A DNA stretch of 64,000 bases from Gari tellinella (GCA_922989275.2 OV277862.1:65299832-65363831), one strand, 5' to 3'; counted from the first letter of the stretch, positions 32,773-43,964 are shown. Translations and numbers: made by a program. Notes: generated by a model not told the origin, from the letters alone.

Positions 32773-33023
32773 TTAACCCTTTACCCATGGCCTGTTTCTT
32801 GTATTCAATATAGGTGACCACTTAGAGCAGGGTGAAAGTAACGCAGAATGCGCCTTAAGGCGCATTCTGCTTTACTCTCAGCCTGCTTTAAGCTACCATC
32901 TGCTAGAAAATTAAAAATATTTTTTGTAATACATATTCATGACTGTATAAATTTGAACTATTTTCTTGATTGGAGGAATTAAATAACTGTGCTAAAAGGC
33001 ACTTCTATGGGGTAAAGGGTTAA
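32773..33023 (-). mobile_element. Family A MITE, complete
   Basis: TTAACCCTTTACCCATGGCC to TATGGGGTAAAGGGTTAA, palindrome about 32823-32893. Confidence 0.85.
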
Positions 33024-33088
33024 ACATTGAAAACAAGTTTTTGGGAAAAGGGTTAAAGGTTTGATATAGCTCTAGGTTTGATAATTAT

Positions 33089-34361
33089 TAGGGATGTCAA
33101 CGAATACCAAAACGCTATCCGAATATTCGAAAGTTCTATCCGAATAGTATTCGGATATTCGGTTTTGAAAACCATACAAATCATCGTATGTTCGTAAGTT
33201 GCTTGAATAGTATAGAGGTAATTTAGATGATATCCCGTAAAGCTTCTCTCGCGGCATAATAGTGTAAGCATTCAGTCAAAGCAGACTTGAATCGATTTAA
33301 ATTTTGATTTAGTTCCAACCAAGAAGATGCCTGGATATGATCTATTTGGCGTTGAGTTTTGCAATGAAACTATATTTTTTTCGAGTTACAGAGTACATGT
33401 TTACCTGCGAGTAAGCGTCACAGTGCCATGATCTGAGCCTTTTTGTAAAATTTTCAGCAATTCACTTAACAGGAATGGATCAGTTTATCAAGATTCCAGA
33501 GATTTTGAATGATTATTAAACACAAAGAAATGTACGACTTTGTTATCACTTATTACGTTATTGTACTCAATTAACCGTTCCTGAACCAAATTTTTGATCC
33601 ATTTGTATTTTTAAAATGAATAGATACAGCGCTGAAAGTTACCAAACTATATAGTTACTTTTAGCCAATGAAACGGTATTTCTTTTGGCTATCTATTCTG
33701 CTTGGTTATTCGTAAAGCTGATAATTATACATGTCGTGCTTTACTGCTCTTGATTGACAGTTTCTGTATGAATAACCAATCATAAGCAAATGCTTTTCAC
33801 GCCGTAACAAACTGTCTATCAGTATGATACAAAGATTGGATAATGAAAATATCATTGTTTCATGTCAGTGTGATAAAATTACATAATCCGTGATAATAGT
33901 GTACTAAAAAATAAATAAATGTCACGAATGAAGAACGACCGTTCTTCATTCGTGGTACTGTTTATTTGAAATTGCGTGGCACCCCCTTTACCCGCTACAT
34001 AATCGGGGTCTGTGAATTATACCCTGACGTAATGGAAGTTGCAAACAACACAAACACAATGGGATCTTTAATCGCGTATTGTTTTCTTAAGCCTAGACGG
34101 GTAAGCAACCCGTTAATGATGACAATCACATGTGCTATAGGTGTCACGCAATTATCATACCACTGACACTTGTTGTAAAAACAAACTCTAACGCTAACGG
34201 GGGTGCGAAAACATCGATTTAACTGGCAATGATTAATGAACGCGGAACAGTATCGAAACAATTTTGTTCTTTAAAAACTCGATCCGAATAGTGATCTTCT
34301 ATCCGAATATTCTGTGAACTATTCGAATATTCGGATATTCGGGTATTCGTTGACATCCCTA
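33089..34361. mobile_element. 1.27 kb hAT-like non-autonomous element
   Basis: TAGGGATGTCAACGAATACC at left is inverted at right (ending at 34361). An exact 8 bp duplication ATAATTAT flanks it (33081-33088 and 34362-34369), as expected for hAT transposition. CGAATATTCGG-type inverted words fill the subterminal 100 bp at both ends. No transposase frame was recognised, and several short open frames inside are judged meaningless. Confidence 0.88.
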
Positions 34362-34609
34362 ATAATTATGGTTCTTGGTGCCCTGGTTGATGTAGATGCA
34401 AGTCATCTACATACTTTAGGTCATGTACCTTTTCACCTTATCTTGGCTGGTAAAGACTGGCACTCACTCCAGGCACAGCTATGACATATAGTAATTACTG
34501 GGGGAGGATTATACAAACACAACTTCTCCTGTTATGGAATAATGAAATACAGGATGAAGAAGAAAATACTCGTGTTTAAGGATGTTTGGTGACATGCAAT
34601 TTTTCCAGT

Positions 34610-34777
34610 ATTTACCCCATTACCCCAAAACAGGTGATCACTTAAAGCAGGTTGAAAGTAAAGCAGAATGTTACTTTCAGCCAGCTTTAAGCTATCATCT
34701 TCTAGGAAAAAGAAAATTTGTCTAATAGTTCACAACCATAACTTTATAAATTTGAACTATTTTCTTCTGTGGACCCT
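34610..34777 (-). mobile_element. Family A MITE, truncated
   Basis: CCCATTACCCCAAAACAGGT start, shortened hairpin 34640-34691, ends in TATTTTCTTCTGTGGA. Confidence 0.65.
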
Positions 34778-34867
34778 TTGTGTAGTCACATTGTTGGGTT
34801 TGGTAGAGAAATAAAATACTCACCTTATCGGTTGCTCGCTTAGGGCCGCAGAATGGTGATAATCTGT

Positions 34868-34938
34868 TGCGAACAGTTTGGATCCAGATGAGACGTCGAA
34901 ACCTGCGGAGTCACAACAGGACCCAAACTGTTTCACAC
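34868..34938. repeat. Family C1 palindrome, imperfect
   Basis: GCGAACAGTTTGGATCCAGA ... CAGGACCCAAACTGTTT; the centre has diverged. Confidence 0.65.
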
Positions 34939-35039
34939 TCTTAAACAAGACATGTTGCAGACTACATTCAAGGGCCTCAAGGTAGATGAGTGGCTCGACT
35001 AATTGAGTACCCTCAGCAAAGTAAAGTCTTCATTTATTG

Positions 35040-35271
35040 TTAACCCTTTCCCCAATAGAAGCGCTTTCTAGTGAATATGATTTATTCCTCCGCTGAAGAA
35101 AATAGTTCCAATTTAATCAGTCATGGATATATATTATAGCCATAATAGGGAATATTTTCAATAGTCTAGCACATGATAGCTTAAAGCAGGTTGAAAGTTA
35201 AGCAGAATGCGTCTGCTTTAAGTGGTCACCTCTCTTCAATACTAGAAATAGGCTATCAGGTAAAGGGTTAA
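35040..35271 (+). mobile_element. Family A MITE, one hairpin arm deleted
   Basis: TTAACCCTTTCCCCAATAGA to GGTAAAGGGTTAA. The palindrome is reduced to the left arm and the terminal GCTTTAAG. Confidence 0.8.
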
Positions 35272-35279
35272 GTCAAAGT

Positions 35280-35698
35280 CAATCATTCCTTCATTCATTC
35301 CCCATCCCCAGCATACAAACAGTAACTGTTAAATGGTGGAAACAGCAGAACTTTACTGTATCAATTAGTGCAAACTGTGTGTGGTTTATGTTCATGTGAT
35401 ATATAATTTGCTGCAAGCAGATCACAGATCTGACACCTGTAAAATGTGCACTAAATTAGTCATTAGCATGTACATTTATATTTTCATCAAAGTCGGGACA
35501 CTTTCATCTACGTTTAATGTGGGTAGGCTTTAGGTGTTTTATGCATGTAATTAGATAGGAGATAGTGTTCAAGTGTCATCATGTAGCAATGATTATGCCT
35601 TGATGTATGTGATACCTTTATTAACATCTCTTGTATCTAACAACCATCAGCATCAGTAGCTTTTAAAGTGAAAAAAACTCATATAAAAGATAAGCTAT
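35280..35698. other. No feature recognised
   Basis: AT-rich sequence without recognised repeat or coding signal. Confidence 0.5.
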
Positions 35699-35699
35699 T

Positions 35700-35892
35700 A
35701 AGGCTCCAGATAAGGGGGAGTAAACTAAACAAATCCAACATTTTCTCTCTCAATTTAGCACCAAAATCCTATGGTGTTACTACTCATTAGAATCGTCTCT
35801 TTGAGACAATTCTAATGAGTAGTGACACCATAGGGTTCACAGCAGAAATAAAGATGTTAAATTTCGAAATACTCCCCTTATCTGGAGCTCTG
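35700..35892. mobile_element. Family B MITE, complete
   Basis: AGGCTCCAGATAAGGGGG to CCTTATCTGGAGCTCTG, with a 72 bp palindrome near 35765-35837. Confidence 0.85.
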
Positions 35893-36055
35893 AATTGCTG
35901 CTATGCATCTACCTTTTGAATGCTTGGTACACGTTTTCAAGACTTAAGACTTAATTTTCAAATAGATTGGAAGCCACTCCCCCATCTCATTAGGATTCAA
36001 ACAGTTACTGTTGTCACTTGGATCATATAACTATATGAAAGAGTTCATTGTGTAA

Positions 36056-36243
36056 TTAAGCCATTACTCCATGAATACCCCTTTTTGCACCTAATTTATT
36101 CCTCCAACAAAAAAATAGTTTAACTTTATGCAGTCATACTATGCACCATAAGAATTTTTTTCTTATATTCTTGAAAGGCACATTGTGCTTAAAAGATTGT
36201 CTGTCTTCATAACACTAGACACAGGATTTGGGTTAAAGGGTTA
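36056..36243 (+). mobile_element. Family A MITE, hairpin mostly lost
   Basis: TTAAGCCATTACTCCATG to GGGTTAAAGGGTTAA. Only AAGGCACATTGTGCTT remains of the palindrome. Confidence 0.7.
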
Positions 36244-36417
36244 AAACAAACATCATTTTCATAAGATCCCGATGTTTAACATTAAAATTTTGTGAAACAG
36301 TAAATAAGAATACATTTCTTTGACTATAATAATGATGATAACTCACTTGAAACTCAGTACAGCCAAACATACTGCAATTGACAATTCATAGAGTTCTCTG
36401 GGACAGATGATGACTGC

Positions 36418-36668
36418 TTAACTCTTTGAACCCTAGTGCCGCTTATAGGCGTGCTTTTCAAACAGTGTACATGTTAATAGTACACTTGTCCTATGCAAAC
36501 AGTGAAGACCCTGATCAGAGGGCTCCGAAAGGAGCCCTTTGATCAGGGTCTTCACTGTTTGTCACAATGCCAAACATTGACAAAAACAACCCTTAAAAGT
36601 CATAAATAGACCAGACTTAAATGGAAACTGGAATTGTCCATTTAAAGTTTCAGGGAGGAAAGAGTTAA
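36418..36668. mobile_element. Family C2 element, complete
   Basis: TTAACTCTTTGAACCCTAGT at left, AGGGAGGAAAGAGTTAA at right, palindrome 36495-36562 (GCAAACAGTGAAGACCCTGA). Removing it joins GATGACTGC-TTAA-AGTAAC, so the target was the TTAA of an E/D-type hairpin. Confidence 0.85.
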
Positions 36669-36759
36669 AGTAACATTCTGGTCCCAATTTGCAACATTAA
36701 TGATAGTATATTTGTAGTTCATAGCCTGTTTCCAGTATGATAGGTGACCACTTAAAGAT

Positions 36760-37560
36760 ATCTCCTGGCGACCTTTTGGTCATAACGCCTTGCCAGACAA
36801 TTTACCTGCAAATCTCATGATTCTTATGCTTACCTGTACTACAGTAAATCATTGAGGTGTTTCATGTGAGGCCTGCACCATATAATTGATAGTTTGGTTA
36901 GTAAAACCCATTGAAAATCCCCTTGAGTGTTATTATGTAAGGGCCTCTCTAGACAACCTGAGATTTGTGACATTGGCTGTGCATGCTTTGCTACTGTTTA
37001 ACCGTTATTTTCACACCAACCGAGAACAATGGGGTGGTAGTCCATCAATTGAGTGAGGAAATATCTTTAAAGCACACATCTTCGGAGAGTTATTTGCAAT
37101 ATCCACGTATACATGGGTTACATGCTTCTGTAGTTTAGTTTCTTTTTCCCCCAGTTGAAGAAACATAAAAAACATATAACCTACTGATGTTCAGGGTCTT
37201 CTTTTGGACGTTTTATTTACTACTGGATTTGACCTTTAATTGTCTGTTGGAATCTGATCTGAATCCAACCTGTTTTCAGAATCGGATGCAATTGCGATTT
37301 GCAATTGGCAACTAGATGGATAAAAGTCTGCATTCTGTAGACAAGGCATCGTTTCTTGGGACTCTCTATTCCTGGCTGAGATATATTCTGGTTGTCTATT
37401 TTAGTTACTACAAATTGATGCTTAAGATGCAGACATCTATTGTCTTGATTAGTATACCCTCCCACAACAAAATGAGAGAGACTGGGTATAGATAGAATAA
37501 TGTTGTCTCTCCAATGATGTAGTAGATTTTGTGTTTGGACCATGTAGAGGGAAATGAACT
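36760..37560. other. No gene recognised
   Basis: AT-rich sequence. A 117-codon - strand frame at 37220-37573 has no recognisable similarity and ends in a family A arm. It contains repeated CAACC/GGTTG words only. Confidence 0.45.
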
Positions 37561-37572
37561 TACAGTCTTGCA

Positions 37573-37876
37573 TTAGCCCATTACTCCATAGATACGCCTT
37601 TTTACGCCTATAACTTTAACATATTACCCAATATAGCCTGTAAGATGACCACTTAAAGAAGGTTGAAAGTAAAGCAGAATGCACATTAAGGCACATTCTG
37701 CTTTACTTTCATCCTGCTTTAAACTATAATCTTCTAGTTTTGAAAATATTTCATATGGGACATATTCAAGACTGTATAAATTGGAACTTTTTTCTTCAGT
37801 GGAGGAATAGATTAAAGGCATAAAAAGGTGTATTCATCCATCTGTCTTTATAACTGAAAACAGGCTAAGGGGAGCC
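37573..37876 (+). mobile_element. Family A element containing a second family A copy
   Basis: Left arm TTAGCCCATTACTCCATAGA; right arm CATCTGTCTTTATAACTG then AGGCTAAGGGGAGCC. Between them is an oppositely oriented copy (37616-37836). Confidence 0.65.
37616..37836 (-). mobile_element. Nested family A copy
   Basis: TTAACATATTACCCAATAT start, palindrome 37651-37723, ends ATAAAAAGGTGTATTC. Confidence 0.7.
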
Positions 37877-37879
37877 TGG

Positions 37880-38136
37880 TTATCCCTTTACTCCACAGCC
37901 TATTTCTAGTTTTGAAGGCAGGTACTAATAAAGCAGGTATTAAAGTAAATCACATTCTGCTTTAATCAACCTGCTTTAAGCTACCACCTCCTAGGATATA
38001 GAAAATATTTCTTATGGTACGTGTTCATGAATTATAAATTGAAACTGTTTCCTTCAGCGAAAAAATAAATTTAACTAAAGTGAGCTTCTATGGGGGAGAA
38101 GGTATATAAAGGCACATTTATGGAGTAGTGGGTTAA
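37880..38136 (-). mobile_element. Family A MITE
   Basis: TTATCCCTTTACTCCACAGC to TATGGAGTAGTGGGTTAA, with a short internal repeat of the right arm (CTATGGGGGAGAAGGTATA) before the end. Confidence 0.7.
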
Positions 38137-38554
38137 GTCACAATAGGTCAAGATCATTTAAAGGTTGAATGGACTCTTTCCTTATAAAGTCATGTGAGGT
38201 CAAAGACTTTTTTATGTGGTGGAGACTTCAGATTTGGCATTAGGAACCCACTAGCCCGACAGAAAATATATATCACGTCTTTGAAACAAATGCTTGATGT
38301 ATAAAATGTCCTCATCTTCTAACAATGAATGTCCCAGGACAGAATCATTATGGATATTCATAGGGAGTTGTGTTGTCTTATAGACAAGACAAGTGAATAT
38401 GCTAATTGATTTACGATGAGAATGTCAGTCAAACAATGATCAATGCTGCTGTTGTGTAATGAAGAATTGTATATGGTATAATATGTAACCTTTGAAAACC
38501 AAACTTATTCCTCCGTCCCAAAAATAAAATTTTATTTGCTCACAAATCATTCAA

Positions 38555-38823
38555 TGAACCCATTACCCCATAAATATATACACCTTTTTGCACCCCTTAT
38601 TTATTCCTCCACTGAAGAAAATATTTTGCCCTTATACAGTCGTAAGTATGGCACTGTTGTATATAAGACAAGAAATATATTCTATATCCTAGCAGATGCT
38701 AGCTTAGAATAGGCTGTAAGTAAAGCAGAATGCGCCTTAAGGCGCATTATGCTTTATTTTCAACTTGTTTTAAGTGATCACATGTCTTCAAAACTTGAAA
38801 CAGGCTATGGGGTAATGGGTTAA
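38555..38823 (+). mobile_element. Family A MITE, complete
   Basis: TGAACCCATTACCCCATAAA to TATGGGGTAATGGGTTAA, palindrome about 38702-38774 with arm mismatches. Confidence 0.85.
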
Positions 38824-38857
38824 TACTTATTGAAGAGCTCTAAGCATGTATGACTTC

Positions 38858-38970
38858 TTAACCCATCACTCCAAAGTAAGCCGTTGTAGGCCTTTATTTT
38901 ATTCCTCCACTGAAGAAAGTCAGTGGACAAATAAAAGGTGCAAAAGGGTATCTATGGAGTAATGGGTCAA
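38858..38970 (+). mobile_element. Short family A derivative without hairpin
   Basis: TTAACCCATCACTCCAAAGT to TATGGAGTAATGGGTCAA. The centre is CCTCCACTGAAGAAAGTCAG then TGGAC, so the whole hairpin and one arm are gone. Confidence 0.8.
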
Positions 38971-39201
38971 TTACCATAGCAAGGTCATTTCCACACACAA
39001 TCTATCAATATGAGTATTAAATTGTAATCAGATGTATTATTTACATATGTTTTTACAACACGATGTCTGTGTTTGTTTATAGTTAAGTTATAAATCACTC
39101 ATCAGAGTATCAAGAAATTTGGCTCAGAACTTCATGTTTATCATGAACAATGGTTCCCAGTGTACAGAAGAAAATCTTTTACCCATTGGGTCAGGTTTAA
39201 A

Positions 39202-39394
39202 CAGAGCTCCACACATAAGGGGAGTACCGGTATTTCAAAATCTAAAATATTTATTTCTGCTTTGAACCCTATGGTGTCATTACTAGGTGGAATTGTCTCT
39301 TTGAGACAATTTTGATGAGTAGTAAGTAATAACACAGGATTTTGTGCTGAAATGAGAGAGAAAATATTGAATTTCTTCAGTTATCTAGAACCAT
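39202..39394. mobile_element. Family B MITE, diverged
   Basis: CAGAGCTCCACACATAAGGG to TCAGTTATCTAGAACCATG. Confidence 0.75.
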
Positions 39395-39494
39395 GATTTT
39401 AAGATTTTTGATAAAATTTTGCAATTCAGCTATTGGAAGTTTTGCTCATCTATTTTCAACCATAAATTTCATGCATCCCATAGATAGAACAAAG

Positions 39495-39553
39495 GCAAAC
39501 AGTATAGACCCAGATTGATGGCACCTATGCTATATGTCTACACTGCTTGCTTT
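39495..39553. repeat. Family C2 remnant
   Basis: GCAAACAGTATAGACCCAGA ... TATGTCTACACTGCTTGC; tip altered. Confidence 0.55.
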
Positions 39554-39628
39554 ACCACATAATCTTCAGAAGCCCCTTAGGACAGTACCACAAATAAATA
39601 TTCATTGATGTTAATAATAAAGGTTGCA

Positions 39629-39970
39629 GCTTAAAGCAGTACGGCAGTAAAGCAGAAGACTAAAACATTACTTCACCTTGCTTTAACTCTTTGAACCCTA
39701 GTCCCGCATATAGGCGTCTTTTTCAAACAGTGTACATGCGAATAGTACACTTGTTCTGTGCAAACAGTGAAGACCCAGATCAGAGGGCTCCTCTCGGAGC
39801 CCTCTGATCAGGGTCTTCACTGTTTGTCATAATGCCAAAAATGGATAAAAACAACCCTTAAAAGCCAGAAATGGACTAGACTAAAATCGAAACTGGAATT
39901 GTTCATTTAAAGTTTTAGGGAGGAAAGAGTTAAGTCTTCTGCTTTACTGCCGTACTGCTTTAAGCATTCA
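39629..39970. mobile_element. E-type hairpin split by a family C2 element
   Basis: GCTTAAAGCAGTACGGCAGT followed by AAAGCAGAAGAC at 39629-39660 is inverted exactly at 39934-39965. The pairing arms are separated by the C2 insertion. Confidence 0.8.
39683..39933. mobile_element. Family C2 element, complete and nested
   Basis: TTAACTCTTTGAACCCTAGT to AGGGAGGAAAGAGTTAA, palindrome 39759-39826 with tip GGGCTCCTCTCGGAGCCC. TTAA lies on both sides. Confidence 0.85.
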
Positions 39971-40167
39971 CCTGCCTGAAACACTGTTTGATATTGATGA
40001 TTTGCACTTTTGGCAAATGAAGAAAGCTGTATATCAGGATTATTTAACAATCTATCCAAGAACTTCTCAAAATAAAAAATAAATATGTGCCAGAACTCAA
40101 TTTCATGCAAGTTTTGTTATGTAAAAAATTTGGATTAAAAATGTAATGAATTATCTGTCATTACTAG

Positions 40168-40356
<189 letters not shown>

Positions 40357-40378
40357 TGACATTTACTCACTATTTACA

Positions 40379-40562
40379 CAATACCCCATAAATATGCCTT
40401 TTATGCCTTTGACCCATAAATACCCTTTTTAAAGCCTTTGATTTCTACTGAGGAGTAAATCAAATTTATACAGTCATAATTATGTACCATAAGATTTTTT
40501 TTCTATATCATAGCAGATGGTAGCTTAAAGCAGGCTGAAAGTAAAGCAGAATGCGCCTTATG
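40379..40562 (+). mobile_element. Family A MITE, truncated in the hairpin
   Basis: ATACCCCATAAATATGCC, a duplicated left-arm piece, then GCTTAAAGCAGGCTGAAAGT up to GCGCCTTA, where it stops exactly at the hairpin tip. Confidence 0.8.
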
Positions 40563-41017
40563 TACCGTATACAAAAACATTGTTCCGACATACTGAGGGA
40601 TAATAGTCTGATATGCAATTGATGAAATCTCCCCTTACCAATTTATATGTATTGCATAACATTGGGTTAAACTTCTTCCCAAACCAATCACTACTGTTTA
40701 GATATTAACTATTCAAATGGTAGAATCTCATATTGTTCAAATGATGGAATCTTAAATTAGAGCATTACAAAATCTGACAGAACTTGGCAGATTGATTGGT
40801 TAGTATGCAAATTCCCCATACTTGATTTGGACCTTGTCCCCATGAAGAAAGGAGCCCAGTTTCTGACCCAGACCGTAAATGGATTTAGATGTAAATTCTC
40901 TATCACCATTAGATTAGCAATAACAGAGCCTGTGCGGTGCAGCCAACATTTGCATACAAAAACAACAAAATAACACAACATCATGGCCAAGGCCAATTGA
41001 ATACAGTCGCGACTGTC

Positions 41018-41262
41018 TTAACCCATTACCCCATATTAGTTTTGAAAATAGATGACCACTTAAAGCAGGTTAAAAGTAAAGCAGAATGTACCTTAAGGCA
41101 CATTCTGCTTTACTTTCAGCCTGCTTTACACTACCATCTGCTAGAATATAGAAAATATATCTTATTATACATAATTCATAACTGTATAAATTGGAATTAT
41201 TTTCCTCAGTTGATGATTAACTAAAGGCGTAAAAAGGTATATTTATGGGGTAATGCCTTAAT
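41018..41262 (-). mobile_element. Family A MITE
   Basis: TTAACCCATTACCCCATATT to ATGGGGTAATGCCTTAA, palindrome 41058-41130. Confidence 0.85.
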
Positions 41263-41315
41263 ACTTTCCAACAGAAAATTAATGCTTTTTCACTCATTTT
41301 CCTAATTTTTATGTC

Positions 41316-41450
41316 TTTAATCCATAGATAAGCCTTTTTTGAACGTTTAATTTATTCCACCACTTAACAAAATAGTTTCAATTTATACGGTAATGAACAT
41401 GTACATAAGAAAGTAAGGCATATTCATGACTATAAATTTGAAATATTTTC
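41316..41450 (+). mobile_element. Family A derivative without hairpin
   Basis: TTTAATCCATAGATAAGCC followed by two opposed copies of the arm (TTTATTCCACCACTTAACAA and ATTCATGACTATAAATTTG). Confidence 0.5.
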
Positions 41451-41451
41451 T

Positions 41452-41759
41452 TTAACCCATTACCTCTTAGCCTATTTCTAGCTTTGAAAACAGGTGACCA
41501 CTTAAAGCAGGTTGAAAGTAAAGCAGAATGTGCCTTAAGGCACAATCTGCTTTACTTTCAGCCTGCTTTAAGCTACCATCTTCTAGGATATGGAAAATAT
41601 TTCTTTTGGTACATATTCTTTGCTGTATAAACTGGAACTTTTTTCTTCAGTGGAGGAATAAGTAAGAGGCATAAAAAGGCGTTTTTAAGGGGTATAATGG
41701 GTTAATGAAGGATTAAAGTAAAGGTGTAAAAATGTGTATTTATAGGGTAATGGGTTAAC
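41452..41759 (-). mobile_element. Family A MITE with duplicated right end
   Basis: TTAACCCATTACCTCTTAGC to GGGGTATAATGGGTTAA (41705), palindrome 41503-41572. A second right end, AAAGGTGTAAAAATGTG to TAGGGTAATGGGTTAA, follows to 41759. Confidence 0.8.
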
Positions 41760-41832
41760 ATACAAACCGTTTGAAATCTTGATAAGAAGCTGAGTAACTC
41801 AGCATCTCATCTGAATCCAAACCGTTTGGCAC
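41760..41832. repeat. Family C1 palindrome, imperfect
   Basis: TACAAACCGTTTGAAATCTT ... CATCTGAATCCAAACCGTTT; both outer arms carry the same CCGTTT variant. Confidence 0.7.
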
Positions 41833-42069
41833 TTTGATGATATTCTACTGAAAGGACTTGCAGATAAATAAACTGTGATGACTGTTGCAGATGACCGTGG
41901 AGTTGCTAAAGGTTGACTATTTCCCTCTGCACTGCTGATGTTATATGTAAATTTCCAACTGCCAGATTTGATTAAGTCTAATAGAAGAGGTCATTCACAT
42001 TGCGACAAATAGCTTCCACTTCGGACAGGACAATCACTCTATTCTTCATACATGTATGGTTGAGGGCTT

Positions 42070-42330
42070 TTAACCATTTACCATACCACGTAGACTGCTT
42101 CAAGTTTTGAAAGTCAAGTGACCACTTAAAGCAGGTTGAAAGTTAAGTAGAATGCTTAAGGAAATGAGCATTCTGCTTTACTTATAGCCTGCTTTAAGCT
42201 ATACTAAGTTCTTAATAGCTTTAGAAATGCCCTGTGTGATTTGTGGTCAGGAATTCCTAGGTGGGTCTACTTTCCATAGTGATGTAATGATATGAGGCGA
42301 AAAAAGGCATATTATGGAGTAATGAGTTAA
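42070..42330 (-). mobile_element. Family A MITE, diverged right arm
   Basis: TTAACCATTTACCATACC to TATGGAGTAATGAGTTAA; hairpin 42124-42198 with the tip TGCTTAAGGAAATGAGCA. Confidence 0.75.
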
Positions 42331-42404
42331 GGCTCAAGTCTAAAGTTTTCTGTTTAAAGTTAACCATGTTTAATGAAATAAACTTTGTTTTTCCATGTAA
42401 CATA

Positions 42405-42655
42405 TTAACCCATTACCCCATAGCCTGTTTCTAGTAATGAAGAAAGGTGACCACTTAAAGCAGGTTGAAAGTAAAGCAGAATGTGCCTTAAGGCACATTC
42501 TGCTTTACTTCCAGCCTGCTTTAAGCTGTTATCTGCTAGAATATAGAAAATATTTCTTATGAATTTTATTTGTGATAGTATAAATTGGAACTATTTTCTT
42601 CAGTGGAGGAATAAATTAAAGGTGTAAAAATGTGTTTTATGGGGTAATGGGTTAA
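42405..42655 (-). mobile_element. Family A MITE, complete
   Basis: TTAACCCATTACCCCATAGC to TATGGGGTAATGGGTTAA, palindrome 42455-42526; a clean reverse-orientation reference copy. Confidence 0.92.
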
Positions 42656-43004
42656 GCCCTTCATAGCTTTGGAAAGGGCAATTATTAAAAATTCTAAAAT
42701 CTTTATGTTCAGGAAAGGACATTAACCATCTTATACAACAACAACAGTTAAGCTGAAATCAGAGATAAACAAAACTAGGGTCATGCTTTCATTGTGTACA
42801 CTGAGAATGTTAATCCAATGAGGGCAGTTAAAGTAACACTTCATCTGTGAAATGATTTACCACTGGGTCATAACGACCTAATTAAAGTGTATGAAATGTC
42901 GTGAAATGTCACAGCTTCTAAACTGGGACATCAATCTATGGTACATCAAACCTAGGTTATGCCACTATTGGGGAAAGATCATATTACTGCCATAAATACA
43001 TGAC

Positions 43005-43084
43005 AGCTTAATGAAGGATAAAAAGAATGCAGAAAGCTCCTATAGGAGCTTTCTGCATTATTTTTATCCTGCAGTAAGCTACCA
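43005..43084. repeat. Solo E-type hairpin
   Basis: AGCTTAATGAAGGATAAAAA inverted as TTTTTATCCTGCAGTAAGCT, tip AGCTCCTATAGGAGCT. Confidence 0.8.
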
Positions 43085-43317
43085 CAAGTTTTGATTTCAG
43101 AGAAAGCATGACTGATCTACTTTCAGAGTTTCCCATGCTTATACTTACTGAAGTGCAACTGAAATACGAGCACTACTGTATACTAGTTATTGGTTGAGTG
43201 TGAGAAGGACAGATTTTATTGCTGTCCTTTAGCTAACTGCGAGCCAATAAAGAATCAGAGTGTACATTATTTAATTTTGTAGGGTGAGATTATTGTAAAA
43301 GGTGAGAGATTTTGTGC

Positions 43318-43398
43318 AATTGGCCAAGATAGCTCAAATGGGAGAGCACATGCCCAGTAAGCAAGGAGTCCCTGGTTCGAGTCCCGATCTGGCTGCAT
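43318..43398 (+). repeat. tRNA-like sequence (pseudogene or SINE head)
   Basis: GGCCAAGATAGCTCAAATGG then GAGAGC is an A-box-like D arm, and CCTGGTTCGAGTCCCGATC is a B-box-like T arm. The T stem and acceptor stem pair poorly (CCTGG vs CCCGA), so this is probably a decayed tRNA-derived repeat rather than a working tRNA. Confidence 0.5.
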
Positions 43399-43474
43399 AT
43401 TCTTCTCACCATTTTACATAGTTAAACCTCTGTTAAGCAGTCACTTAAGACTTTATCAACAGACAGCTTTATAA

Positions 43475-43540
43475 AAGGTTGACAGCTTAATGCAGGATGA
43501 GCTTTCTGTATTAGTTTTGTTGTGCATTTAGCAGCTATCT
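43475..43540. repeat. E-type hairpin, partly deleted
   Basis: GACAGCTTAATGCAGGATGA then CTTTCTGTATTAGTTTTG and GCATTTAGCAG. Confidence 0.5.
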
Positions 43541-43644
43541 GCTATTGAAGGTAGATTTACATCACTGACTTTTTGCTAAACATAGGTTATACTGTATGTT
43601 ATTTGCTTGCAATGCATAATGAAGCATTGTACTCTGTTATGTTG

Positions 43645-43754
43645 CAATCAAACCCTATGTTGTGAATACTCGTTAGAATCATCTTTAAAGATTTCAAAGA
43701 GACAATAATATGTAAGTCACAGCACAGTGTTTGATTAAGACAAGGATTTTAGTA
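43645..43754. mobile_element. Family B variant fused to a family D end
   Basis: CAATCAAACCCTATGTTGTG, decayed palindrome, then AAGACAAGGATTTTAGTA running straight into CAGTAAAAC. Confidence 0.6.
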
Positions 43755-43962
43755 CAGTAAAACTTCTCTGTTATGATCACTAAAAATAAGGCTAATTGAT
43801 CGTATAAATGACAGGTGACAGCTTAAAGCAAGGTGACAGTAAAACAGAAAGCTCCTTTAGGAGCTTTCTGTTTTACTGTCACCTTGCTTTAAGCAGCCAC
43901 CTGCCTTAAACACCAAATAATAAACTCAATTTAGTTGTTGTAATAGAGGTTTTAAGGTATTT
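43755..43962. mobile_element. Family D MITE
   Basis: TA|CAGTAAAACTTCTCTGTTAT to TAATAGAGGTTTTAAGGTA. A nearly perfect 76 bp palindrome at 43819-43895 (tip AAGCTCCTTTAGGAGCTT) and TGACAGCTTAAAGC/GCTTTAAGCAGCCACC flanks. Confidence 0.85.
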
Positions 43963-43964
43963 TG

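Noticed and set aside
33053..34261. Transposase remnants in the hAT-like element
   Set aside because: Frames are short, on the wrong scale, and overlap the AT-rich subterminal repeats; no hAT motifs seen.
37220..37573. 117-codon - strand frame
   Set aside because: No recognisable domain, no splice context, ends within a family A arm; expected by chance in a window this long.
43318..43398. Functional tRNA gene
   Set aside because: A/B-box-like motifs are present, but the T stem and acceptor stem do not pair properly and no Pol III terminator is convincing; a SINE head or pseudogene is likelier.
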